The notes under the pieces: generated by a model
Told to the model about the DNA's origin: nothing
Seen by the model: the letters and a program-made list of their open reading frames with translations, nothing else
The model's database searches: none
Shown here: positions 1 to 5,956 of the stretch, piece by piece
How positions within the stretch are numbered: position 1 is the first letter of the stretch
Layout: each line of letters starts with the position of its first letter
Program-made: the position numbers and the translations under genes
DNA from: SMXQ01 sp033720855
Lineage (GTDB): Bacteria; Pseudomonadota; Alphaproteobacteria; SMXQ01
DNA length: 7,300 nucleotides
Reading direction: 5' to 3'
Assembly: GCA_033720855.1 (NCBI GenBank)
Contig: JAWWBR010000163.1
Coordinates: 1 to 7,300 of the forward strand

Positions 1-1
1 G

Positions 2-1579
2 GCCGGCCTGCTGGTCGAGGTCGATCGCCCCATCAACAAGGATACCGAGATGCATCCCCTGGTGCGCTGGCAGTACCGCGGCGGCATCCAGGAGAAGGAC
101 CGCAAGGCCTTCCTGTTCACCAACGTCATCGACAGCAAGGGGCGCAAGTTCGACATTCCGGTGCTGATTTGCGGCCTCGGCGGCAACCCCGCGATCTACG
201 AGGTCGGCATCGGCTATCCCCTGGATCAGGTCCGCGAGCAGTGGAACCGGGCGCTGAGCAATCCGTTGCCGCCGGAAATCGTCGATGCCGCCGATGCGCC
301 CTGCCAGGAACTGGTATACCAGGGGGCCGATCTCCTGAACGGCCATGGCCTCGACGATATCCCGGTGCCGATCTCGACCCCGGGCTGGGACAACGCGCCC
401 TATACCTCATCGTCCCATTTCATCACCAAGGACCCGGACACCGGCATCCAGAACATCGGCAACTACCGGGGCCAGATCAAGGCGCCCGACCGCATGGGCA
501 TCAACACCTCCGTCGAGCTCCGGACCGGCGGCTATATGCACTGGTGCAAATGGAAGGCGCGGGGCGAACCCATGCCGTGTGTCGCCGTGGTGGGCTGCCC
601 GCCGATGGTTTCCTATGGGGCGGTACAGAAAATGCCCGAGGAGCAGGACGAGCTCGCCGTCACCGGCGCGCTGGTGGGAAGCCCGATCCGCATGGTGCCG
701 GCCAAGACCGTCGACCTGTTGGTGCCCGCCGACGCCGAGATCATCGTCGAGGGCCTGGTCGACACCGAATACCTGGAACCGGAAGCGCCGTTCGGCGAAT
801 CCCACGGCTACATCAACCTCTGCGAATACAACGGCTTCATGAACGTCACCGCCATCACCCGGCGCAAGCACGCCATCATCACCTCGTGGATGAGCCAGGT
901 GGCGCCGAGCGAGTCCAGCGTCATCCGCCGCTTCGCCTTCGAGGCCGCCCAGACCCGGCATCTGCGCGAAAACCTCGGCATCCAGGGCCTGATCGCGGTC
1001 AAGGCCCACGAGAACCTGACCTCTCTGCAGCGCGTCGTCTCCATCGTCTTCGAGCGCGGCACCCCGCGCACCGAGATCTGGCGGGCGATGTACGGCATCG
1101 CCGCCTTCCGCCAGGCCGAGGGCAAGTGGATCGTCGCCGTCAACGACGATATCGATACCGGCAACGGCGATGCGCTGTTCTGGGCGATGTCCTACCGCGC
1201 CCGGCCCCAGAACGACGTCGAGATCATCAAGCACAAGCACGAGGGCCACGGCCCGCGCAGCCAGGTGGAAAGCGAGGATGCGGCGGTGCTGATCGACGCC
1301 ACCCTGAAGGAGAGCTATCCGCCGGTGGCCATGCCCAAACGCGAATACATGGAGGCGGCGGCCAAGATCTGGGACGAGCTCGGCCTGCCCGAGCTCACCC
1401 CCGAGATGCCCTGGTACGGCTACGATCTCGGCGAATGGAACGAGGATTTCGAGCGCATGGCCGAGCGCGCGGTCAAGAGCGAATACTGGGAGACCGGCAA
1501 GATCTTCGCCCAGCGCCGGCGCAAGGACGTCGAGATGAACACCGAAATCCGCACCCTCAAGGACGAGGACGGCGACTGA
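2..1579 (+). CDS. UbiD-family prenylated-FMN-dependent (de)carboxylase, 5' end outside window
   Basis: The frame is open from base 2, and the upstream codons (AGLLVEVDRPINKD) match the start of the UbiD fold, so the ATG at 50 is internal and the true start lies before the window; probably only 10-20 residues are missing. UbiD enzymes add or remove CO2 on aromatic or unsaturated acids using prenylated FMN made by UbiX. Counting from the Met at 50, the cofactor and metal residues are visible: N135 and R140 in NIGNYR, a likely metal-binding H164 in GGYMHW, E201 in QDEL, and the catalytic E245/E250 pair in PEAPFGE. These correspond to N168, R173, H191, E233, E277 and E282 of fungal Fdc1. All key residues are kept, so it is probably active. 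The protein is soluble, with no signal peptide. It ends in TGA, 36 nt before the convergent tetR stop. No UbiX gene is in view. The substrate cannot be read from the sequence; a biosynthetic role in ubiquinone is not favoured over aromatic-acid metabolism or the reverse. Confidence 0.93.
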   Translation, partial: AGLLVEVDRPINKDTEMHPLVRWQYRGGIQEKDRKAFLFTNVIDSKGRKFDIPVLICGLGGNPAIYEVGIGYPLDQVREQWNRALSNPLPPEIVDAADAPCQELVYQGADLLNGHGLDDIPVPISTPGWDNAPYTSSSHFITKDPDTGIQNIGNYRGQIKAPDRMGINTSVELRTGGYMHWCKWKARGEPMPCVAVVGCPPMVSYGAVQKMPEEQDELAVTGALVGSPIRMVPAKTVDLLVPADAEIIVEGLVDTEYLEPEAPFGESHGYINLCEYNGFMNVTAITRRKHAIITSWMSQVAPSESSVIRRFAFEAAQTRHLRENLGIQGLIAVKAHENLTSLQRVVSIVFERGTPRTEIWRAMYGIAAFRQAEGKWIVAVNDDIDTGNGDALFWAMSYRARPQNDVEIIKHKHEGHGPRSQVESEDAAVLIDATLKESYPPVAMPKREYMEAAAKIWDELGLPELTPEMPWYGYDLGEWNEDFERMAERAVKSEYWETGKIFAQRRRKDVEMNTEIRTLKDEDGD

Positions 1580-1615
1580 AGCCGCTCCGCGATCGGCCGT
1601 CTCCGGCGCCGCGTC

Positions 1616-2260
1616 TCAGGCCCCCTTCGCCCGGCCTTTGGGTTTGGTCCGCCCGCGCCCGGCGCGGCGCAGCCGCTCGAGCCCGGCGATATAGGTGGTG
1701 ATAAAATTGTCGAGCAGGTGGGCGGTGTCGTCGTCGGGCGTGAAACGCGTCGACTGATTGCGCGCGGTGATGCCGTAAAGCGCGCTCCACAACACATAGG
1801 CGCTGCGCTGGCGTTCCTCCTCCTGGCCATCCGCGAAATAGCCGGCGATCGCGCGTTCGCCGAGGCCGACCAGGCGAACGGCGCGCGCCCGGTACCAGGC
1901 GGGCAGCTCGGACCCGCGCTTGGGCTCGAATTCCATGACCGCGGCCCACAATCTCGGATGTTTGGCGACGAAGGCCGCGTAACGGGTTCCCAACTGGCGC
2001 AGGGCCTCGGCCGGCGCGTCGCTGACCGGTGCCTGGGTCACGTGCGCATAAAGCGCGTCCAGGGTGCGTCCGTTCATCTGCAGCAGAAGGTCGTCCAGGT
2101 TCTTGAAGACGTTATAGAGGGTGCCCGGGGTATAGCCGATAGCCCGGGCCACGCCGCGCGCGGTGACGGCCCGCCAGCCCCGCCGGCGCGCCGTCTTGGC
2201 CGCTTCGGTGAGCGCCAGTTCCTTCAGTTCCTCCCGCGTGTGATCTGATCGCCGTGCCAT
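1616..2260 (-). CDS. TetR-family transcriptional regulator (WHG-type C-terminal domain)
   Basis: This is a 214-residue protein of normal TetR length. The N-terminal DNA-binding domain spans about residues 8-62; the helix-turn-helix is TARGVARAIGYTPGTLYNVF (33-52), including the family hallmark G-TLY-F. The ligand domain follows, and WSALYGI at 158-164 resembles the W-HG motif of the TetR_C_33/WHG class. The C-terminal tail (198-214) is unusually basic and rich in Arg, Lys and Gly. The ATG at 2260 is the only sensible start, because the HTH begins soon after it, but there is no good Shine-Dalgarno upstream (CTGCGGCA), so translation may be weak. The gene is divergent from the membrane protein-ACP-radical SAM operon and shares its control region, where two matching inverted repeats lie over the predicted transcription starts. 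The inferred role is a ligand-responsive repressor of itself and that operon. It is convergent with the UbiD gene, and control of UbiD is not supported by anything visible. Confidence 0.93.
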   Translation of the reverse strand: MARRSDHTREELKELALTEAAKTARRRGWRAVTARGVARAIGYTPGTLYNVFKNLDDLLLQMNGRTLDALYAHVTQAPVSDAPAEALRQLGTRYAAFVAKHPRLWAAVMEFEPKRGSELPAWYRARAVRLVGLGERAIAGYFADGQEEERQRSAYVLWSALYGITARNQSTRFTPDDDTAHLLDNFITTYIAGLERLRRAGRGRTKPKGRAKGA

Positions 2261-2277
2261 TGCCGCAGAAAAATAAA

Positions 2278-2290
2278 TGAACGCTGTTCA
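2278..2290. promoter_or_regulatory. Probable TetR operator O1 (tetR side)
   Basis: TGAACGCTGTTCA is a perfect inverted repeat with 5-bp arms and a 3-bp centre. Together with flanking bases (ATGAACGCTGTTCAA) it differs at a single base from a second copy 55 bp to the right. It covers the predicted transcription start (about 2285) of the leftward tetR promoter, so binding should block the regulator's own transcription. Assignment to the neighbouring TetR protein is inferred from position and symmetry. Confidence 0.8.
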
Positions 2291-2291
2291 A

Positions 2292-2320
2292 AAAATAGCT
2301 TGCAAAAAATTTCCGCACAA
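2292..2320 (-). promoter_or_regulatory. Predicted sigma70-like promoter of tetR
   Basis: Read on the minus strand, TTGTGC (2320-2315) and TATTTT (2297-2292) are separated by exactly 17 bp. The predicted start about 7 nt downstream, near 2285, lies inside operator O1 and gives a leader of roughly 25 nt. The surrounding AT-rich stretch contrasts with the GC-rich window, which supports a promoter. No transcript data are available. Confidence 0.6.
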
Positions 2321-2328
2321 CCTAATTT
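2300..2328 (+). promoter_or_regulatory. Predicted sigma70-like promoter of the membrane protein-ACP-radical SAM operon
   Basis: TTGCAA (2300-2305) and TAATTT (2323-2328) are separated by 17 bp. The predicted start near 2335 falls inside operator O2 and leaves a leader of about 67 nt before the ATG at 2402. This promoter overlaps the leftward tetR promoter almost completely, so the two compete for RNA polymerase as well as sharing the regulator. Confidence 0.6.
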
Positions 2329-2332
2329 TATA

Positions 2333-2345
2333 TGAACGGTGTTCA
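2333..2345. promoter_or_regulatory. Probable TetR operator O2 (operon side)
   Basis: TGAACGGTGTTCA is a perfect 5-3-5 inverted repeat, the near-twin of the copy at 2278-2290. It covers the predicted start of the rightward transcript and would repress the operon when occupied. It contains an ATG (2332-2334), but that codon has no ribosome-binding site and the frame it opens is not protein-like, so I read this as an operator and not a gene start. Confidence 0.8.
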
Positions 2346-2401
2346 ATTAATTGCCGGGATCGACCCGGCGGCGAACCGCCAAGGGATGGGAGACGGCATT
2401 T

Positions 2402-2911
2402 ATGGGACGAGAGACCGCGATAGGCTCGTTCTCCGGCGCTCAAGACGCCCGTGGCCTGCGCGCCGCCCTTGGGCAAGGCGAAGGGGCCGTCAATCGCGCC
2501 ATCGGCTTTTCCAGCCTCCTTCTTTGCGTCGTCTCGGGAATGGTCCTGGGCCTTTGGTCCTTCGTCGGCCCGATCCCCGTGCCCGAATTCATCGGCGCCT
2601 ATGACGAGTTGCCGCGGCGGCTTCTGCGTCTCGGCCATATTGCCTTTTTCGGGCTCGGCATGATCAACCTGGCGCTGGCCGGACAGGCCCGGCGCCTGCC
2701 CTTTACCGCGGCCTCTAGGGCCCGGGCGCTGGCGCTGATGAACCTCGGCAATATCGGCCTGCCGCCGCTCTTGATCGCCGCCGCCTGGGTCCCCGCCCTG
2801 GTCTATCTCGCGCCGTTCCCCGTTTTCTGCGTCTTCCTGTCCCTGTGCCTTGCCGCCGGCGCCGCCTGGCGGGGCTGCCTTGGCGGAAATGCCGCAAGAG
2901 ATGGAGCCTGA
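2402..2911 (+). CDS. Small integral membrane protein, four predicted helices, function unknown
   Basis: I do not recognise a named family with certainty. The protein is 169 residues: a hydrophilic N-terminus of about 30 residues, then hydrophobic segments near 34-57, 77-95, 112-131 and 134-158, which fits a four-helix inner-membrane protein without a cleavable signal peptide. The second helix reads RLLRLGHIAFFGLGMINL, with a potentially functional His79 after a basic stretch. The ATG at 2402 was chosen because GGGAGA (2388-2393) lies 8 nt upstream; an alternative TTG at 2351 has no such site. It is the first gene after the TetR-controlled promoter, and its TGA is 1 nt from the ACP start, so it should be co-transcribed and translationally coupled with the carrier protein. 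Possible roles, all inferred, are membrane anchoring of the pathway or handling of a lipid or quinone-like product. Confidence 0.8.
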   Translation: MGRETAIGSFSGAQDARGLRAALGQGEGAVNRAIGFSSLLLCVVSGMVLGLWSFVGPIPVPEFIGAYDELPRRLLRLGHIAFFGLGMINLALAGQARRLPFTAASRARALALMNLGNIGLPPLLIAAAWVPALVYLAPFPVFCVFLSLCLAAGAAWRGCLGGNAARDGA

Positions 2912-2912
2912 C

Positions 2913-3188
2913 ATGAATACGACGACGATGATGATTTCCATGCAGCAGGTCCGCAACGGGCTGGCGGCGACGACCGGCCAGGATGTGGCGGATATCGCCG
3001 TTGACGAGGATTTCTGCGAGGTTCTCGGGCTGGACAGCCTCGATCGCCTGGAGCTGCTCTCGAAGCTCGAGGACGCGTTCGGGGTCCTTCTGCTCGACAG
3101 CCAGGTCCGCGACATCCGCAGCCTCGAGGATCTCACGGTGGCGGTGAACCAGGCCGCGGGCGACGGCGCCTGGAGAGGCCGGTCATGA
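2913..3188 (+). CDS. Acyl carrier protein (discrete, phosphopantetheine-binding)
   Basis: This is a 91-residue, mostly acidic four-helix carrier protein. The attachment motif LGLDSLDRLELLSKLEDAFG places the 4'-phosphopantetheine on Ser42, with the usual helix II after it; the following ILLDSQVRDIRSLEDL-like region (VLLLDSQVRDIRSLEDL) is the helix III and IV region. Such proteins carry acyl, aminoacyl or aryl groups as thioesters in the cytoplasm. The ATG at 2913 is chosen over longer in-frame starts because GGAG (2903-2906) lies 6 nt upstream and the carrier fold begins right after; an earlier start would overlap the membrane-protein gene. Its stop overlaps the radical SAM start in an ATGA, a sign of translational coupling. 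It is not the housekeeping fatty-acid ACP by context, since no fab genes are nearby. No ketosynthase, ligase or thioesterase in the window shows what loads or unloads it. Confidence 0.92.
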   Translation: MNTTTMMISMQQVRNGLAATTGQDVADIAVDEDFCEVLGLDSLDRLELLSKLEDAFGVLLLDSQVRDIRSLEDLTVAVNQAAGDGAWRGRS

Positions 3189-4546
3189 GGATCGGTCTCA
3201 TCGCCATGAGCGGGGTCAGGGTGCGCAATCCGGAACTTGTCGCCCTGGGCGTGACCCTGCCGCAATTCGTCGAGCGCGGGAAGGTCATCGCGCAGCTGCC
3301 CAGCCTCGGCCTGTTGACGGTGGCGGCATTGACCCCCGATGACGTCGAGGTGGCCTATCGCGAGATCGACGAGCTGCCCGCCGAGGGCGACCTCGAGCCC
3401 TTCGACCTGGTCGGCATCTCCTCCTTCACGGCGATGATCGACGACGCCTATGCCTTGGCCGACCGCTACCGCGCGGCGGGCATTCCCGTGGTGCTGGGCG
3501 GCATTCACGTGAGCCTGATGCCGGACGAGGCGGCCGAGCACGCCGATGCCATCGTCGTCAACGGCGCCGAGGGCGCGTGGCCGCAATTGGTGGCGGATTT
3601 CCGCGCCGGACACATGAAGAAGAGATACATCGGCCTCGCCAAGGACGTTTTCGCACCCGGCAATTACGCCAAGCCGCGCTTCGATCTGATGCGGGACCGG
3701 CCCTACAACCGGCTGACCGTGCAGACCTCGCGCGGCTGTCCCCACGACTGCGAGTTCTGTGCCGCCAGCATCCGCATCACCTCGAGCTTCCAGCAGAAGC
3801 CGGTCGAGCTGCTGATCGACGAGATCAAGGCGGCGCTCGAGGCGAAATCCAAGCCGTTCTTCGAATTCGCCGACGACAACACCTTCGTCAACCGCAAATG
3901 GTCGAAGGCGTTCCTGAAGGCCCTGGCGCCCTTGGGGCTGCACTGGTTCACGGAGACCGACGTCTCGGTCGCCGAGGATGACGAACTGCTCGACCTGCTG
4001 GCCGAAAGCGGCTGCCGCCAGATCCTGATCGGGCTCGAGAGCCCCAACCGGGCGTCCCTCGGCGGCGTCGACCCCCGGCACTGGAAGGTTGGCAAATTCA
4101 ACCGCTATCTCGACGCCATCGACCGCATCCAGTCCCGCGGCGTCACCGTCAATGGATGCTTCATCGCCGGCCTCGACGGCGACACCCCGGACATCTTCGA
4201 GGAGCTGCGCGACTTCATCACCCGGTCCCGTCTGCTCGAGGTCCAGGTCACGGTGCCGACGCCGTTCCCGGGGACGCCTTTGTATCGCCGCCTCATGCGC
4301 GAGGGCCGGCTGCTGCGCGAGCGGTTCTGGGACCGCTGCACGCTGTTCGACGTCAATTTCCGGCCCCGCAACATGACCGTCCAAGAGCTCGAAACGGGGC
4401 TGATGTGGCTCTATGGTGAGATCTACAGCGAGCGCGAACTGGCCAGGCGCCGGCGCCACTACATGGATATCGTGAAATCCCGGCCCTCGGCCGGGACCCC
4501 CTCGAGCGCCCCCGTCGCGGCTCCGGCGGAACCCTGCCTGGGCTGA
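3185..4546 (+). CDS. Cobalamin-binding-domain radical SAM enzyme (class B-like), probable tailoring enzyme
   Basis: The protein has 453 residues. Residues 1 to about 150 form a B12-binding Rossmann domain (VGISSFTAMIDDAYALADRY at 76-95, then IPVVLGGIHVSLMPDEAAEHADAIVV), without the DxHxxG histidine-ligand motif, as is usual in radical SAM B12 proteins. The radical SAM core follows, with CxxxCxxC at C185, C189 and C192 (SRGCPHDCEFC) for the 4Fe-4S cluster, then EFADDNTF and the GLES segment near 283-286. The end (about 360-430, PFPGTPLYRRLMREGRLL and LMWLYGEIYSERELARRRRHY) resembles the DUF4070-type helical extension seen in lipid-modifying members. A Pro/Ala-rich tail (433-453) looks disordered. 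The start overlaps the ACP stop by 4 nt, with GGAGAGG about 7 nt upstream. Family members methylate unactivated carbons or form or rearrange C-C bonds; coupling to an ACP suggests a carrier-bound substrate, which is inference. Confidence 0.9.
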   Translation: MRIGLIAMSGVRVRNPELVALGVTLPQFVERGKVIAQLPSLGLLTVAALTPDDVEVAYREIDELPAEGDLEPFDLVGISSFTAMIDDAYALADRYRAAGIPVVLGGIHVSLMPDEAAEHADAIVVNGAEGAWPQLVADFRAGHMKKRYIGLAKDVFAPGNYAKPRFDLMRDRPYNRLTVQTSRGCPHDCEFCAASIRITSSFQQKPVELLIDEIKAALEAKSKPFFEFADDNTFVNRKWSKAFLKALAPLGLHWFTETDVSVAEDDELLDLLAESGCRQILIGLESPNRASLGGVDPRHWKVGKFNRYLDAIDRIQSRGVTVNGCFIAGLDGDTPDIFEELRDFITRSRLLEVQVTVPTPFPGTPLYRRLMREGRLLRERFWDRCTLFDVNFRPRNMTVQELETGLMWLYGEIYSERELARRRRHYMDIVKSRPSAGTPSSAPVAAPAEPCLG

Positions 4547-4565
4547 GGTTCCGAAGCCGGCACCG

Positions 4566-4595
4566 TTGAGGATCGGCCGGCGATGGGATAACTAT
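4566..4595 (+). promoter_or_regulatory. Candidate promoter for the FAD monooxygenase gene
   Basis: TTGAGG (4566-4571) is followed after 17-18 bp by TAACTA/AACTAT (4589-4595) in the most AT-rich patch of the 108-nt gap between the radical SAM and monooxygenase genes. The predicted start near 4601-4603 would place the 22-bp palindrome at the very 5' end of the leader. The match to consensus is moderate, so read-through from the upstream operon remains possible. Confidence 0.4.
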
Positions 4596-4608
4596 ATGCC
4601 GTCGCGAC

Positions 4609-4630
4609 CGGGCGCCGGGCCCGGCGCCCG
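4609..4630. repeat. Perfect 22-bp GC palindrome upstream of the FAD monooxygenase
   Basis: The 22 bases read identically on both strands: CGGGCGCCGGG followed by CCCGGCGCCCG. As RNA they can fold into a stem of about 9 bp with a 4-nt loop. No run of T follows on the plus strand, or on the minus strand in the usual position, so it is not a classical intrinsic terminator. It lies 24 nt before the ATG at 4655 and ends 14 nt before the GAGG ribosome-binding site. It could be a protein-binding site, a leader hairpin or a processing or rho-related structure. Confidence 0.75.
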
Positions 4631-4654
4631 ACCGAGGGAAATCTGAGGACCGAT

Positions 4655-5869
4655 ATGGGCGAACACAGCCCCGTCTTGATCGCCGGCGCCGGGCCGGTCG
4701 GGCTGATCTCGGCGCTGGCCCTGGCGCAGAGGGGCGTGCCGGTGATCGTTCTCGAGGCCGAGCCGGCTCTTTATGAGGACCCGCGCGCGGCCACCACCCA
4801 CCCCGCGACCCTCGAGATGCTGGACGATCTGGGGATTCTCGAAGAGGTCGAGCGCCAGGGCCTCCACTGCCGTCATTTCCGCTTCTGGGACCGCATCAGC
4901 GGCGACATGGTGGCCGAATTCGACCATCAGCTCCTGGAGAACGACTGCCGTTTCCCCTATGTCATCCAGTGCGAGCAGTTCAAGACCGCGTCGATCACCT
5001 ACGACGCGCTCACGGCGCTGCCGGGGACCGAGGTGCGGTTTTCCCACCGGGTCGCCGGTCTCGCCCAGGACGGCGACGGCGTCACCGTCACCGTCGATAC
5101 CCCCGAAGGGACGCGGCAGCTGAAGGGCGCCTACCTGATCGGCGCCGACGGCGGGCGCAGCGAGGTGCGCAAGGCGCTCGGCATCGAGTTCGAGGGATTC
5201 ACCTATCCCGAGCATTTCCTGGTATTGACCTCGCCGTTCGATTTCCAGGCCCATAAGGACCTGGTCTATCGCAACTATTTCTTCGATCCCGAAGAGTGGT
5301 GCAATCTCTTCAAGGTCGCCGCCGACGGCCCTCCGGGCCTGTGGCGCGCGGTGTTCCCGGTCGACCCGGACAGGTCCGATGCCGAGGTGCTCGGCGACGA
5401 GAACGCCCAGGCGACCCTCAAGCGCTTCTTTCCCAAGGACAGCGATTACGAGATCGTCCACCGCAATCTCTACAAGATCCACCAGCGCGTCGCCGTGAGC
5501 TTCCGCGCCGGGCGCTGCCTGCTCGCCGGCGACTCGGCCCATCTCAACAACTCCATCGGCGGCATGGGCCTGAACGGCGGCATCCACGATGCCGTCAATC
5601 TCGCGGACAAGCTGGCGCCGGTGTGGAAGGGCGAGGCCGATGACCGCCTGCTCGACCTCTACGACCGCCAGCGGCGCATCTCCAACACCGAGTTCATCCA
5701 GGCCCAGACCATCGAGAACAAGAAGCGGCTGGAGGAAAGGGACATGGGCCAGCGCCAGAAACGCATGGAGGAGCTCCGGGAGATCTCCGAGGATCCCGTG
5801 CGCGCGCGGGCGTTCATGTTGCGCACCTCGCTGATCGCGAGCGTCAGGCGGGCCGCGGAAATCACCTGA
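4655..5869 (+). CDS. FAD-dependent monooxygenase, group A (PheA/TfdB-like FAD-binding fold)
   Basis: This 404-residue flavoprotein has the three signatures of single-component aromatic hydroxylases. They are the dinucleotide-binding GAGPVG at 11-16 ending in the ribose-binding E34, the GADGGRS motif at 163-169 (the FAD/NADPH DG motif), and AGDSAH at 291-296 followed by GGMGLNGGIHDAVNLADKL (302-320). Such enzymes use NAD(P)H and O2 to hydroxylate phenol-like or related substrates in the cytoplasm. It lacks the roughly 150-200-residue thioredoxin-like C-terminal domain of phenol hydroxylase/TfdB, and instead ends in a charged, Arg/Lys/Glu-rich helix (about 345-375). The segment after AGDSAH is LNNSIGG; many relatives have Pro where Ser300 stands. 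The start is supported by GAGG (4645-4648), 6 nt upstream. It may belong to the upstream ACP-radical SAM pathway by orientation, but the 108-nt gap with its own candidate promoter makes that uncertain. The substrate is unknown. Confidence 0.9.
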   Translation: MGEHSPVLIAGAGPVGLISALALAQRGVPVIVLEAEPALYEDPRAATTHPATLEMLDDLGILEEVERQGLHCRHFRFWDRISGDMVAEFDHQLLENDCRFPYVIQCEQFKTASITYDALTALPGTEVRFSHRVAGLAQDGDGVTVTVDTPEGTRQLKGAYLIGADGGRSEVRKALGIEFEGFTYPEHFLVLTSPFDFQAHKDLVYRNYFFDPEEWCNLFKVAADGPPGLWRAVFPVDPDRSDAEVLGDENAQATLKRFFPKDSDYEIVHRNLYKIHQRVAVSFRAGRCLLAGDSAHLNNSIGGMGLNGGIHDAVNLADKLAPVWKGEADDRLLDLYDRQRRISNTEFIQAQTIENKKRLEERDMGQRQKRMEELREISEDPVRARAFMLRTSLIASVRRAAEIT

Positions 5870-5919
5870 ATAGGATACGCGCGATCCCGTGCCGCGGGGC
5901 CCGGCCGCCGGGAAATCTG

Positions 5920-5950
5920 TTGTCCGGGCGCTCGCCAAAGCTGGTATAGT
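5920..5950 (+). promoter_or_regulatory. Predicted promoter of the SRP RNA gene
   Basis: TATAGT (5945-5950) is a good -10 element, 6-8 nt before the RNA 5' end predicted from pairing. The best -35 is TTGTCC (5920-5925), although the 19-bp spacing is long. The agreement between the -10 position and the independently deduced RNA start is the main support. Confidence 0.6.
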
Positions 5951-5956
5951 CGGCGT

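Noticed and set aside
1580..1615. Possible bidirectional terminator between the convergent UbiD and tetR genes
   Set aside because: Only a 4-bp stem (GCCG-TCTC-CGGC, 1596-1607) and an 8-bp palindrome CGGCGCCG are present, with no T-run on either side; too weak to call.
169..1701. A 510-codon plus-strand frame overlapping UbiD in another frame
   Set aside because: Its translation is Arg/Pro/Gly-rich and of low complexity, while the UbiD frame carries conserved catalytic residues along its whole length.
2332..2604. A 90-codon frame starting inside operator O2
   Set aside because: The ATG is part of the inverted repeat, lies at or before the predicted transcription start, has no ribosome-binding site, and the frame turns Arg/Pro-rich.
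2288..4459. A 723-codon open frame on the minus strand opposite the membrane protein, ACP and radical SAM genes
   Set aside because: It mirrors GC-rich plus-strand coding sequence, shows no recognisable domain, and crosses three genes with clear motifs, ribosome-binding sites and coupling. Long antisense frames are expected at this GC content.
5900..5912. CCCGG-CCG-CCGGG hairpin downstream of the monooxygenase, considered as a terminator
   Set aside because: The stem is 5 bp with a 3-nt loop, and the following AAATCTGTTGT is not a proper T-run; such hairpins are frequent in DNA this rich in GC.
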